Assembly (NCBI GenBank): GCA_022606425.2
Contig: JAHDVF020001258.1
Coordinates: 248,001-312,000 of the forward strand
DNA: 64,000 nt
Reading direction: 5' to 3'
Source: Lepidostoma basale
Lineage: Eukaryota; Arthropoda; Insecta; Trichoptera; Lepidostomatidae
Both the position numbers and the translations under genes were made by a program. A model generated the notes under the pieces. The model did not search any database and had not been told where the DNA came from. It saw only the letters and a list, made by a program, of their open reading frames with translations. This document shows, piece by piece, positions 10,510 through 21,159 of the stretch. The stretch's first letter is position 1, and the number at the start of each line of letters is the position of its first letter.

Positions 10510-10725
10510 TGAATTTTTATTCTATCTATGGAACAGGTAGAATTTAATATATATAATAATACCAGATACGAAAATAAAGAGATGGTTCCTCTTTAGGAAG
10601 ACAAGATTCTCTCCAATATCAGGGGTATTTACTTCTGAACGTACGTCACGAATGAACAGATTGGCGGTCCATTCGTTCTGACTACCCCTTCGTATAGATA
10701 GTGTTATGGTTATTTAGTTAGTTTA
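10510..10725. repeat. LINE-D 3' UTR scrap (minus) next to a LINE-B tail (plus)
   Basis: ACCAGATACGAAAATAAAGA and GAGATGGTTCCTCTTTAGGA resemble the LINE-D 3' UTR. From 10668 the text GGCGGTCCATTCGTTCTGAC to TTATTTAGTTAGTTT is a LINE-B end. Confidence 0.55.
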
Positions 10726-11269
10726 AAATGTAGAGGTGTCGAACAATGTTATGAATTATTCTGACGGATCTGGTTAGCTACAATGAAGCTTTAAATAGAG
10801 CAGACATCGCAAGAACAGCAACTTTTCAACCATGAACTTGGTTAGCTTCATGGCGAACCCACCGTGGCCTGATTACACATGCAACGGATGATGCACAGAC
10901 CGTATGCCGTTAACATTTCTGACATGCATCTAGACAGTCGCATGAATGATAGAAAAGAAGTTCGCGTCATAAGGTATTCGGAAGCGACTAAATAAATAAT
11001 CTTTTAGGAGGCAGTGTGGTCCACAATAAACTAACTCTATGATTAACTATCGTTTCACTAAGGCAAAGAGACACTCTTCTATTACGACATGTGGCTCTGA
11101 CACGTTTTCTTCAGTCTTCAGCTATTTTTAGCTTCTTTTAACACCATTAACGCAAAGCTTCTTGAATTATTCTAGAGGATGGCGGCGAGTTGCCAAAGTA
11201 AACTAACTATAAATTGTAAAAAAAAATTTATATTAGTAATATGTATGAAAAAAAAGAGATTGTTTTCAG
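10726..11269. other. No feature recognised
   Basis: The composition is mixed and there is no convincing frame. A few words (GACATGCATCTAGACAGTCG) look like decayed retroelement, but no family could be assigned. Confidence 0.4.
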
Positions 11270-11460
11270 GGAGTTTTATTATAATATATATGTATGACAT
11301 GTTTCGCTCTTTTAAGGCATTGTCATCATCATCAAATGTCACATTTGTTATTTTTTTATACATTTTTAAAACACATGACCTCGATAAATTAATAAAAAAC
11401 TTAAATTCGTTTATCTCAAAAATGGTTCACTTTTGCATAATGCCTTACATGACATAATTC
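11270..11460. repeat. Fold-back repeat arm
   Basis: GAGTTTTATTATAATATA and GACATGTTTCGCTCTTTTAA, then ATCAAATGTCACATTTG, match the 25785-26015 fold-back family. A short inner palindrome is present, but the far arm is lost. Confidence 0.6.
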
Positions 11461-11569
11461 ATCGGAAATAACCTCCCCTACAACCTCCTAGAAGGAATGT
11501 ATTCAATAACCAATAACCCTGTATATTATAATGTGGAATTTTAAATATTATATAATATTGAGTTTTAGG

Positions 11570-11880
11570 TAAGACACCGAGAGATCGCGTGACGCACACC
11601 AGAATTAGAGAGATATGTGAGGTTGATGATATTATAAGATGGAGTAGACAGAGAAGGAGGGACTGGTATGATCATGTGTAAAGAATGGACACCACCAGAC
11701 TCCCCTATATTGCACTACTACATAATCAGCCTCACGAAACTCGTCCTGGAGTAATACCTCCTAAAAGCTGGAAGGACAGCTGGGAATCCACCACACAGGC
11801 GGAGCAAGACTCTGTAAAACAGACCACATACGTCTACAACAAGGACGAAGAAGAAGAGTTTTACATTATTGTTTAAGAAA
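11570..11880 (+). mobile_element. LINE-C 3' fragment
   Basis: It encodes RDRVTHTRIREICEVDDIIR, WSRQRRRDWYDHV, a stop, then RMDTTRLPYIALLHNQPHET, and ends in a GACGAAGAAGAAGAG tail. It is closely related to 26750-27070 and, inverted, to 36590-36875. Confidence 0.8.
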
Positions 11881-11925
11881 CAAAAAATACGAATTTTCAT
11901 ATATTTTTCATATAGTTTTGCCTTA

Positions 11926-12300
11926 TTACGTCACATTTGATAATGCCATAATAATACAATCAATGTAATTACTATAAAGGGGGAGTACGGGGGATCCTAT
12001 TGACTTTTCGAGTGGTGGATTGATTTTGATTGCTACGCTGGAGGATTGATCTGATCCCAAGTACCTATCCACACCTCCTCGACTTTGGTCTCCTCTGGAA
12101 ACTATGCGAAATGTTAGAGATCGAGTGTGAATAACCTCGGTGAATAATATTGATGCATAGGCTAACTTGGAAGGACACCTCGCCAACCCAAGCGCGGCGT
12201 TGCAATGCCAACCACCCCCCGTATGAGATGTCATACATGGAGAAGTATGGGGGAGGCCTATGTCCAGAAGTGGACAACAACGGCTGTTTAAGAAGAAGAA
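11926..12300 (+). mobile_element. Retroelement debris ending in an RTE-like 3' terminus
   Basis: The last 90 bases (GGGGGAGGCCTATGTCCAGA, AGTGGACAACAACGGCTG, AAGAAGAAGAAG) are the typical lepidopteran LINE ending GEAYVQQW-D plus tail. The preceding GC-richer block has no intact frame. Confidence 0.6.
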
Positions 12301-12654
12301 GAAAGAATTACTATAAAATTAAATAAAACTTTTAGAAAATAGGCGTTTTCACGTATATACTGAATCATTCATGTTTATTTCTGATAATTCAACGGAATTG
12401 CAAGAATAATAGTTCATTATGCAGTAATTTATGGGGATTTCACATCGGTTGGTTAGATTTATGTTATGCGCATATCAGCATAAATTCTAGAATTGAATTT
12501 AACATTGTAGAACAAGTTATTATAAAGCGTGGTATCATGTAACAGAAGTCATTCACGAAGACCGACATAGACGAGTATTGTAATACCTCACATACTTATG
12601 TATTGTTTCTTTAACAATGGTGCAAAACTGCAAATTTTAATATTATAATTAATA

Positions 12655-12840
12655 CGAATGAAAACGTTTGTTTTATTACCGTTTATGGTAATGAAGGTGA
12701 AACATGTCATTTACATAAATTATAATATAACTATAAACTGTAAAATTAAAAAACTTCGTTTTATGTATCACCATTGTATTTTTATACGCGACAGCTGTTT
12801 CGTCAACCTGTGTTGATATTATGAGGTGTTACAATAATAT
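12655..12840. repeat. Fold-back and palindrome arms
   Basis: It contains AATGAAGGTGAAACATGTCA (25.8-kb family) and ACGCGACAGCTGTTTCGTCA with TGTTGATATTATGAGGTGTT (46.2-kb family). The second unit ends where the SINE-like element begins. Confidence 0.6.
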
Positions 12841-13295
12841 AAAAAAAAACGGTGGATACGTGTAACATAAATTAAATAAACACAAAAGTCCGGATCGTCC
12901 ATGTCAACATGTGCAACATTGAAAAAAACATTATGGTGTATTACATTATGTGCTAAATTAAAAAAACGGTGAATACGTGGAACATAAAATAAAAATACGA
13001 TATGTGTATCTTCTAAAAAGAACATTTTGTGTTAAATTATTTTTAATTTTGTTATTTTATTTTATATCATTGTATTTTATATTATTTGTTTTAGATTTAT
13101 TTTATGGGTGTTGGACTATCGAAGTGTGCGCGGGAGATGCCTATTGGTGTAATGAGGTTCGCAACCCATCACACCGCGTCTCCCGCGGGGCGAAAAGAGA
13201 AGGATGAAGTGCCGCATCAATAAAAGTGTGACAGTTCATTCTTTCTGCTACCATTTCGGGGAGACGGCGTGATGGTTAGTTAGTTAGTTAGTTTA
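12841..13295 (+). mobile_element. SINE-like element sharing the LINE-B 3' end, copy 1
   Basis: The AT-rich 5' body includes CACAAAAGTCCGGATCG, CATGTCAACATGTGCAACAT and GAACATTTTGTGTTAAATT. A GC-rich core follows (GGTGTTGGACTATCGAAGTG, TGCGCGGGAGATGCCTATTG, CAACCCATCACACCGCGTCT). Then comes a 3' end identical in kind to LINE-B (GTTCATTCTTTCTGCTACC, GGAGACGGCGTGATGGTTAG). It is non-coding. A second copy at 29945-30400 is colinear over more than 400 bp, and a third piece is at 61020-61145 on minus. Confidence 0.8.
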
Positions 13296-13554
13296 CAATA
13301 ATATATCAAATGTCAAGATAAAATGATCGTCTTTAATTTATTATGTTTCATCGTTTTTGACTCTATATTATGTGTAATTGTTCCTTCTAATTACGGTTCT
13401 TATTATTAATACTTTTTATTATTATATTTTCCATTATTACAATAGTAACTTATCGTTCTTTTAATAAAAATAATTAGGTACCCACTCAACTCCAACAAGA
13501 ACTTCAAAATTATATCAAAGAAATTATTCAAATTGACATTGGAACAAATACACG

Positions 13555-13700
13555 TAAAGTCAACATAGGTTGACGAAACAGTTGTCGCGTAAAATAAAAA
13601 TACAATTGTGATACATAAAACAAAGTTTTTTAATTGAACAGTTTATAATATTAAAGTATCATAGTGTTTCGGTTAAAACAATGGACTGTATAATAAAACT
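13555..13700. repeat. Palindrome-family arm
   Basis: GTCAACATAGGTTGACGAAACAGTTGTCGCG (two overlapping words) through GTGTTTCGGTTAAAACAATG is one arm of the 46.2-kb family. The mate is missing. Confidence 0.65.
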
Positions 13701-13944
13701 TCTAGAAAACAGATGTTTTCATTCGTTTTAACCTCACATACATATGCAAGCTCATACTCGTATACTTAAACACTCATATTCAAGATAAAATTTAAATCCT
13801 TGATATTACTCTTTTTTTTAAATACGAATGACATGTGCCAGGTAAACAACTCACAAAGTTGGTGCTGTTATATTGTTTCTTGAACAATGATGAAACAAAA
13901 ATTCGTATGAAGCATTCACTTTGTGGTTAGACATTTAATTTTTA

Positions 13945-14205
13945 TTTATTTATTATTTGAATTTAAAATAAAATAAAAAAAGCACTGTACATGTTTTATT
14001 ACCACTATGCGGTTATTTTAATTGCCGACTAGTTTTGCTTGTGCACAAGCTTCCTTAGGGCTTCGTAATAACTGAACCTGGTTAAGTTATTACGAAGCCC
14101 CGAGGAAGCTTTAGTACAAGCGAAACTAGTCGGCAATTAAAATAACCGCATAGTGGTATAAAACAAAGTACAGTATTTTATTTTAAATACAAATAATAAA
14201 AAAAA
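13945..14205. repeat. 260-bp near-perfect palindrome
   Basis: Arms of roughly 120 bp are complementary from TATTATTTGAATTTAAAATA inward through CACTATGCGGTTATTTTAAT and TGCCGACTAGTTTTGCTTG. They leave about 10 bases at the centre (around 14075-14085). Each arm carries its own small hairpin; the right one is CCGAGGA-A-GCTT-TAGTAC-AAGC-GAAAC. It is non-coding. Confidence 0.85.
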
Positions 14206-14209
14206 ACGA

Positions 14210-14396
14210 TGAAAAACTTCATTTAAAATAATTAATACGAATGAAAACGTCTGTTTTCCAGAGGTTTCATTATAAATAATAACTAAATAACACGAAGTTT
14301 TGAAACTACTTCCACTTTTGTCTTTTTTCGACAGCGACCGGTTTCGCCTGGCTCGCTGGCATCGAAATACTGGTAACACCGTTGCAAACTGAGTCC
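14210..14396. repeat. Fold-back repeat with GACAGCGACCGGTTTCGCC motif
   Basis: CTACTTCCACTTTTGTCTTT, GACAGCGACCGGTTTCGCC and GGCTCGCTGGCAT are shared with 30775-30880 and partly with 35595-35700. The TIR element at 14397 abuts it. Confidence 0.6.
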
Positions 14397-15550
14397 TATA
14401 TATGAGGCAGTCAAAGCAAAAGTGGACTAACCCCATCTACCATAGATTTGAGTAATGGCGCATTTTAGAAATTATCAAATTTCATCTCTTTGTGTTACGT
14501 AAATTTTACAACAAATACTAATTGTAAAGAAAGATTCTTGGTAAAAAAGAAAAGTTGATTTTAATGTAGATCCGTTTTTGGCCAAAAGATTAATAAATAC
14601 CTCTTTTTTGGTGGCTTGGTCCACTATTGCGTTGAAGTGTTATTATGTTTAGTCCATTTTTTTATTAGGATAGAAGAAAAGTGAAATGAAATTTAAGGAA
14701 TATAGAAAATATATCTATTATAATTTTAATACCTTTCGGAATCAGACACGTCTATTACATCTGACTGAATATTATTGGTTTTAAATTTTTTATAAAAATG
14801 GTGGAAAATTGGCGGTACGAAATCAAGAAGGAAATTAAATCCTTCTCCTTCATCGGTGTGATAGTATTTCCTTGTGGATACAATGCATCTAGAGTAGTGA
14901 TTGAGAGTGACAATCTTTTTGAAATATCCACTATGGAGAAAACCACTTCAATGTTGTTTGAGTATTTGAAATATATTTTAAATGGTTCGGTTTTTGTATA
15001 CCTCAACCACTGTATTTTCAACCACTCTACTTTGGATCCATCAAGTGAGACCTTTATATTTACTATGTCACTCTCCAATTTAATTGTTGAATAAAAATCA
15101 TCCCTTTCCATGGAGATTATTTTAAATTGATTACTTTTCCTGGCTGATTGTATTACTTGAATCCAGTGTTCCGGATTGTAAATTTCTAGAAAAAATCCTT
15201 TTTGTTTTTCAATTAAACCTGATCACATGGTAAATAGGAATGACCACTCACTAAAAATTTATAGTCAATGTCATTCACCACATAATCAGAATTGGACACA
15301 ATATACATGAACTTCATTTTCGGCACTAATACTTTGGACTGACCATTATGGTCCACTTTTGCATTGAGAATATTTTTAAATATTTAAATGCAAAAACAAA
15401 AAAAACACTTCCATCTAAAGAATATTTTTGAAACTAAGTTTAGTCCTTCTTGAATCGAAGAAACACATGTTTTAGACACATTCCCATAGTTAACTCAATA
15501 TTGGCCATAATGTGGGTTGGTCCACTTTTCCTTTGAATGCCTCATATATA
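14397..15550 (-). mobile_element. 1.15-kb TIR element with a transposase-like remnant
   Basis: The termini are inverted copies. The left is TATATATGAGGCAGTCAAAG then AAAAGTGGACTAACCCC; the right, read on minus, is TATATATGAGGCATTCAAAG then AAAAGTGGACCAACCC. Each is flanked by TA-rich bases. The minus strand carries a broken reading frame (see 14755-15360). The element sits against another repeat and appears once in the window. The superfamily cannot be named from the ends. Confidence 0.8.
14755..15360 (-). pseudogene. Remnant of a transposase-like protein (GHSYLPCD type)
   Basis: Minus-strand translation from about 15360 gives NSDYVVNDIDYKFLVSGHSY and LPCDQ. After frame breaks comes a 118-residue open frame (15111-14755) starting MERDDFYSTIKLE, with DGSKVEWLKIQWLRYTK and PFKIYFKYSNN. 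From memory this order resembles the C-terminal half of a widespread arthropod protein family of presumed transposon origin (DUF7869-like, with a GHSFLPND-type motif). It ends in a stop inside the element. The N-terminal catalytic part is absent. The family call is tentative. Confidence 0.45.
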
Positions 15551-15639
15551 GTATACTCGTATACAGATTATGGATGGTAAATATGATTCTATACAAAAAT
15601 AATCATAAAATAATTATGTAAAATTAGTTTCATTACAGT

Positions 15640-15960
15640 TTATGGGAATGACATGATTTATTTTCATTTATAGTAATGGCATTTGATAATAAAGAAATTC
15701 GGAAGGCGAAACATGTCATTACCATAAACTATTATAAAACATTTTGAAAACGGATGTTAATAAAGAAATTAGGAAGGCGAAACATGTCATTACCATAAAT
15801 TATAATAAAACATTTTGAAAACAAACGTTTTCTTTCGTATTAATGATTTAATTTGGAGTTTTACATAATTTTTCAAGAAACAATAAATCCATGTTAAATG
15901 ATTAATACAAATGAAAACGAATGTTTTCTATTATGTATTTTATATTTTCGTGTGAATAAG
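15640..15960. repeat. Fold-back repeats, partly duplicated
   Basis: The phrase AAATTAGGAAGGCGAAACAT (or a close variant) occurs twice about 70 bp apart, each followed by TCATTACCATAAA and AAACATTTTGAAAAC. They are arms of the 25.8-kb fold-back family with a local tandem duplication. Confidence 0.65.
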
Positions 15961-16439
15961 AATTACTTAATTTTGTTTGGTTTAATAAAAACAATGTTGG
16001 GTTTTGAAATTTCATGGTAGAAGTTCATTGTAATAAAAAAAAAAAAAAAACTTAAAAAATGCATATTTAGTTAAAATCTACTGATGCTTGTGTGTTCGAC
16101 CCTTTTCTTTAGCTCGCTGCTATCTTCTACCATCAGAAAAAAATCGAAGACACAAATATCAGCGGATTTTATTACATTTAAAACATAAATTTAATTAATT
16201 TTTATTTTAATTGTTAAGTTTTAAGTAATATTTGTACATATTTTCACATATTTAAAATAACTCTATTTAACCAGCTCTAGTATTGTATAAAAGAGTTATT
16301 GATGTCATAAATATTGGGGTATTAATAATGAGACCCATCCATTATTATTATTTATCTATTCTTATTGTTATTTTTTTTACAACTGTTTATTTGATTCCAA
16401 AAAAGAGAACTGTGCATACATTTTTAGTTAATGATTCTC
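15961..16439. other. AT-rich stretch with a weak inverted repeat
   Basis: A poly-A run lies near 16035. A loose inverted pair (GTAGAAGTTCATTG / TATCTTCTACCATCAG) spans 16015-16140. Nothing coding was seen. Confidence 0.4.
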
Positions 16440-16610
16440 TAGACATGTGATAGACAGCAAGTCTATCGCCATTTTTATGTCACGTGATATCTAACAGATG
16501 AAAGACAGGATGAGATTTTTTTACACTGTCATCAACGAGAATCGTACCCGGGACCTTCGGTGCGTCATAGCTGTTGCTACTCTGCCACTCATACGATTGA
16601 ATCGAATTAA
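16440..16610 (-). mobile_element. tRNA-derived SINE, copy 4
   Basis: On minus the B box is GGTACGATTCTCG-like, and the plus-strand order CATGTGATAGACAGCAAG, CTATCGCCATTTTTATGTCA, GGACCTTCGGTG, TACTCTGCCACTC is the inverse of the 4236 copy. It is internally diverged. Confidence 0.75.
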
Positions 16611-16834
16611 TAAATATTTATATGTGTATCTATTCGTAAGGGAAATATAGTACATTAATAAAAATGCAATCAACTTCAGAACGCCACTCCTCTCAAATCA
16701 AGTTTAAAATTGATATACGTATTCGAATTCCACTAATTCCGTTATTATTTATATTTAAAATAAGAACGCTTTTTATATTGCATTGAATGCGGACCACAAT
16801 TAAGTTTTTTTTCTTTTGTATAATTCATCAATAT

Positions 16835-16925
16835 GTTAACGTCGCGTCCCGTTCGGGCTCAGCCATATGCCGCTGGACCAGCAGCGACCGCCACTCCGCC
16901 TGGCGGGCCGGTGGACCAACACAAG
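16835..16925 (-). other. Short GC-rich block with coding look
   Basis: The minus strand reads GPPARQAEWRSLLVQRHMAE and then PERDATLTY before a stop, flanked by AT-rich DNA. It could be a scrap of retroelement or a small exon. No acceptable splice pair was fixed and the protein is not recognised. Confidence 0.25.
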
Positions 16926-17079
16926 ATTACTGTCTGATTTCATAACACATAATCTGTCTAATCTTTAACTCCCGATATTAGCCACCAACGGAAGAATCGA
17001 ATAAAAACCTTGCGTGTACTATCTGCGCATATCGATGCTTAATAATAATAATTTATAACTGAATAACTACTTAATGCAA

Positions 17080-17262
17080 TGTTTTGACGGAAACACTTTG
17101 AAATTTCAACATTTTTAACTGTTTAATTGAAACACTGTTATATAATATCACAATTGTTTTAATTTCTATAAAATTGTCGCAACAGATGTTTCGCTTACCA
17201 ATTTTAGCATCGTCAGTTGTTACAATCATTATTATTAACACTTGATGATGCTAATATTCAAG
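17080..17262. repeat. Palindrome-family arm
   Basis: TTTGACGGAAACACTTTGAA, AACTGTTTAATTGAAACACTG and TTGTCGCAACAGATGTTTCG match the 46.2- and 63.3-kb units; a weak central stem follows (GCATCGTCAGTTGTTACAA). Confidence 0.6.
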
Positions 17263-17263
17263 G

Positions 17264-17458
17264 ATTAATTGTATCTCAATAGAGACGAAGATGCAAATTG
17301 GAAACAGAATATGGTGATCGAGGTGTTTACAGGACTTATGACCTGTCATTGGTTGGGTTAAGCCCACGCTTTATGTAATACAACATTCCCCATCCCACTT
17401 TTCTTACGACCACCATGTCTGACAATTTTTTGGAAGTTGTATATATGTTAATATGTAA
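17264..17458. mobile_element. Truncated second copy of the 4766 MITE
   Basis: It starts GGATTAATTGTATCTCAATA, keeps AACAGAATATGGTGATCGAG and CTTATGACCTGTCATTGGTT, then loses the right inverted arm after TGTATATATGTTAATATG. A 13-bp deletion and several substitutions separate it from copy 1. Confidence 0.8.
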
Positions 17459-17569
17459 CACCAAACATCACACGTTAGTTTCAATCTACACACAAAAACA
17501 AAAACATCACAAACACAAAAAACACAAAAACAAACACAAAAAAACACAAAATAAAAACTGGTCCAAGTG

Positions 17570-17855
17570 CCATGTCTACCTCGACTCCTTACTCCATTTA
17601 CATCGTTAATGTATACTTTTTAACCATTCTGTCTTCACCCATGCGCTCCATATGTCCGAACCAACGCAGCGATCCTATCATAATTTTGTTCATAATACCT
17701 TCTTTCGCTCTACATTCCTTCCTAATATCAGCATTTGAGATTCTGTCGTACGTCGTTCTACCACACACACGTCTTAGGGACCTCATCTCTACCGCATTTA
17801 TCTGCTCTCATCTTTCTTCTGCCAGTTCCATGCTTCGCTTCCATACATAAGGGTT
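17570..17855 (-). mobile_element. LINE-B fragment
   Basis: The minus frame gives MRSLRRVCGRTTYDRISNAD, ECRAKEGIMNKIMIGSLRWF and GHMERMGEDRMVKKYTL. It lacks the C-terminal end and tail, so it is truncated at both ends. Confidence 0.8.
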
Positions 17856-17929
17856 GGGACCAGAACGAAAATCAATTGTGATACTATATAACAGTGTTTC
17901 AATTAAACAGTTAGCTTACTAACTAGTAT

Positions 17930-18655
17930 GCATGAGGTATGCATGCGAAATGATCTGATGATGAACGTGAATAAGTCTAAGGTAATAATTTACAAAAAAG
18001 AAGAAATCATATAGACTGCAACATTTGCGCGAATGGTGAAAATCTGGAACAAGTAGATGAGTTTGTGTATTTATAATAGGTAGTATGTTTACAAATGATG
18101 GGCGAGTGGAGAGGGGTATTGAAAGAAGGGTTGGGGCAGCTAACAAAGTGAATGGTGCACTTAAAGTTGTCATCGCAAACAAAAACCTATTAAAAAAAAG
18201 CTAAAATGGCAGTGCACAATGGTGTTCTTCTACCGACCCTTATGTATGAAAGCGAAGCTTGGAACTGGGAAAAGAAGGATGAAAGTAGAATTAGTGCAGT
18301 AGAAATGAGATTACTTAGACTTATGTGTGGATACTTTGTGTATGATAGAGTCGAATGAAAATGTAAGAAGTGAATGCGGTGCGAATGAAAGCGTTATTAA
18401 CAAAATAATGAATGGATCATTAAGATGATTTGGATCCATGAAAATAATTAATGAAGTAAGTAATTTAAATAATAATATGTTAATTGAACTAGAAATAGAG
18501 GAAGACCGAGGAAAACGCGGCACGATCAAATTAATCTAATATTGAATGTCAACGTGCGTACATGACAAGATCTATGAATGTTGGGGAATCGAGAGAAGCC
18601 TGTCAGGAAAGAAAAGATACATACCTCTTAGAAGGCGTGATGGTTAGTTAGTTAG
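17930..18655 (+). mobile_element. LINE-B copy, longer 5' extent
   Basis: It begins in the reverse-transcriptase thumb region (MNVNKSKVIIY-type coding), then RVERGIERRVGAANKVNGAL, KVVIANKNL, and the GRPRK and CMNV regions with several indels. The end is GGCGTGATGGTTAGTTAGTT. Confidence 0.75.
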
Positions 18656-18785
18656 TTAATTTTAACTAACTATCACGCCGTTTCTCCGGATGGGTAGATA
18701 GAGAGGATGGACCGTAGTATTGCTCTGTCCTGACATGTCTCTTGAGATTCCTTTTATCCTGTCTGTGCACATCCTTTTGCGAATG
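18656..18785 (-). mobile_element. LINE-B 3' end in tail-to-tail array
   Basis: AACTAACTATCACGCCGTTT and GGGTAGATAGAGAGGATGGA start a minus-strand copy directly against the tail of the preceding plus-strand copy. It extends only about 120 bases. Confidence 0.75.
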
Positions 18786-19019
18786 TGCTACATTATGAAG
18801 AGTAAGCCCTTAATGATAAATAACAATGTAAATTAATTTTACTGACTAAATTCACTCGTAGAAATTCCGGTTTGAGAACACGATAACCTAACCTAACGCG
18901 GATGTGCTAATCGGTCAGCTATATACAAACGCCACGTTACACAGCATAACACGTGTTTATTGTTGAAATTGATAGTAAAGCAGATCATATATTTCATTTT
19001 ATTTATAGTTTATAAATTA

Positions 19020-19555
19020 TAAATAAATGTCGCTCTCCAAGTTGTCGCTGCAAATAGAAATATATCTACTGAAATTAAGATGGCAATACATATTAGAGTT
19101 CTAGTGTCAAGCTTTACTTATGGAAATTAGCTTGGAGCTGGCTGTAGAAGGATGCAAGTAGGATAAATGCCGTGTTAATGAGAACACTTAGAAGAATGTG
19201 AGAGAAAACGATATTTTATAGAATACCGAACGACGAAATGAGGAAGAAATGTAAGGCAGATGATTGCATCATCAGTAAATTTAAAAAAATATCCTTGAGA
19301 TGATTTGGAACGAATGGATGAGATAAGAATGGTTAAAATGTTGTATACAAGCAGTGTCAGTGAAAAGAGAAGCCGCGGAAGACCAAGGAGAGCTTGAAAT
19401 TAGTAATTTAATGAAATACTAAAAGGCGGGCAGTTTCGACATCAGAAAAATCGATCTGTGTGCATGACACGATGTAAGAATGTTGAGAAACCGAGAGAAC
19501 TATGTCTGCCTGCCCATTCGATGAGACGGCGTGATGGTCAGTTATTGTTAGATTA
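19020..19555 (+). mobile_element. Diverged LINE-B copy
   Basis: It keeps the order VVAANRNIS-, AWSWL-, NAVLMRTLRRM-, EMRKKCKADD-, and MTRCKNVEKPREL-type coding with stops. It ends GAGACGGCGTGATGGTCAG. A lone tail (AACGTGATGATTAGTTAG) recurs at 19657. Confidence 0.7.
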
Positions 19556-19699
19556 AATTAATATTAAGCTATTAAATTTGGATGCTATTTTGTTGATAAG
19601 ACGAATCGCTTAATATATGATGGATTTCGTGCGGCTATTATAAACAGTATTTACGAAACAACGTGATGATTAGTTAGTTATGATTTTTCTTATTAATTA

Positions 19700-20035
19700 A
19701 AACACTGTTTTTCCGCTTTTGAAATAACAGTGAATTAAGTATTTCAAAAAACGGACTTTGACAGTGTTAACTCCTTAAGTTTTTACTTATAAGATTGAAA
19801 ACGTATGTTTTCTCGAAGTTTTATAATGTTTCTAGGGAACGAAATGTTTTGCCTTGCTAAGGCAATATCAAATGTTTTTTATCAGGCATTTTCAAAGTCA
19901 CATTTGATAATTCTTTTGTATGATGAAACATGTAATTCTCATAAAATATAATCAATCTCTGCAAAACAGAAGTTTTCATTCATAATTATTGTATAATTTG
20001 GAGTTTTACATCATTGTTCAAAAACACTAGAACTA
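19700..20035. repeat. Fold-back repeat
   Basis: TAAAACACTGTTTTTCCGCT to ACAGTGAATTAAG is one small inverted unit. From 19780, GAAAACGTATGTTTTCTCGA, TTTTGCCTTGCTAAGGCAAT and TCATTCATAATTATTG match the 25.8-kb family. Confidence 0.6.
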
Positions 20036-20520
20036 ATTAACCATCACGCCGTCTCGCCAGAGGGGTAGGCAGAAATAATGGACCGCCACACCGTTCTATC
20101 CTGTCATACTTCTCTCGATTCCTCTACATTTATACACCGTGTCATGCACGAACGTCGATTTTTTCTCACGTGACCGACATTTAATTTTTAATTGATATGA
20201 TCGTGCCACGTTTTCCTTGGCCTTCCTCTATTTATAGCTCCAAACACGTTGTTTAGATATATCCTCTTAACCATTCAGTCTTCATTAATTCTTTCCATGT
20301 GTCCAAACCATCTTAACGACCCCTCATTAATTAGTTCATAACACTTTCATTTGATGATTCACTTCTTATAATTACTTTTGACACTATCATGTACAAATTT
20401 ACCACAACATTCATCATAGAGAACTCATTTCTACTGTATTATTTCTACCTATATCCTCCTTTTGCCAGTTCCATGCTTCACTTCCATACATACGGTTGGC
20501 ACAAGAATATCACTGTAATT
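20036..20520 (-). mobile_element. LINE-B copy
   Basis: It starts with the tail complement AACTAATTAACCATCACGCC, then GGGGTAGGCAGAAATAATGG, and runs to TTCCATGCTTCACTTCCATA near 20495. It is diverged, with a lengthened middle. Confidence 0.75.
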
Positions 20521-20870
20521 TTAGTCTAGCTTAAGAAAATATAAATACTGTCAAAAGTTAGTTAGAATAATTAAAGTAAATCATGAACAGGATCTTAAGT
20601 TGTTTTTATATTATAGTAAAAAAAAGCCTTGAAATAGTGAATAAACCTTAATTGATCTCAAGCCGTTACGCTCTAGACTGGTATTCCAATACAGTTGCAA
20701 TAACTGTCGCATGTTCTTGGCTTGCCTCAATACAGAGTATGCGTTTTCTAGATGATCAATAGACTAGTCTGCTATTAGGTTGAATCAATCATGTATACAG
20801 CTCTGCATGACCGTAGAATAATACACAGGAATTACGATATTAACGTATTTCATGCCCAGTCCAAAAATTG
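20521..20870. other. AT-rich stretch, nothing recognised
   Basis: No palindrome, family word or conserved frame was seen. Confidence 0.4.
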
Positions 20871-20874
20871 CCGG

Positions 20875-21110
20875 TATTAACCCATTGACCGCGGGCGTCT
20901 CCCCTGTGAGTTACCCAATGCTTGTCCCGTTCTTCGGGGACTCACCCGTGTGTCGTCATATGTTAGCCCAGTTCTCGGGAGACACTTCTGAGTCGCGAAA
21001 TTCCAATCACCTCATACTAAGGTCATTTATGTCTATGATTTTACTTAAATCTAAGGATAGAAGTTCATTTTAAATAATAAATAAATAAAATGATGTTTTG
21101 TAACTAATTC
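20875..21110. repeat. TTAA-bounded GC-rich segment and fold-back scrap
   Basis: ATTAACCCATTGACCGCGGG begins with TTAA-CCC as piggyBac-like elements do, but no matching right end was found. From about 21040 the text TAGAAGTTCATTTTAAATAA and TGATGTTTTGTAACTAATTC matches the 35.6-kb fold-back family. Confidence 0.35.
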
Positions 21111-21159
21111 CACCTTGGTTTTCGGTCGAAATAAAGACAAAACTGGAAATACATTAGAA

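Noticed and set aside
14798..15094. 98-codon plus-strand frame
   Set aside because: It is the antisense shadow of the minus-strand remnant, which has the recognisable motifs.
17480..17560. CRISPR-like short repeats (CACAAAAA units)
   Set aside because: Simple A/C-rich low-complexity sequence without spacers, in a eukaryotic genome.
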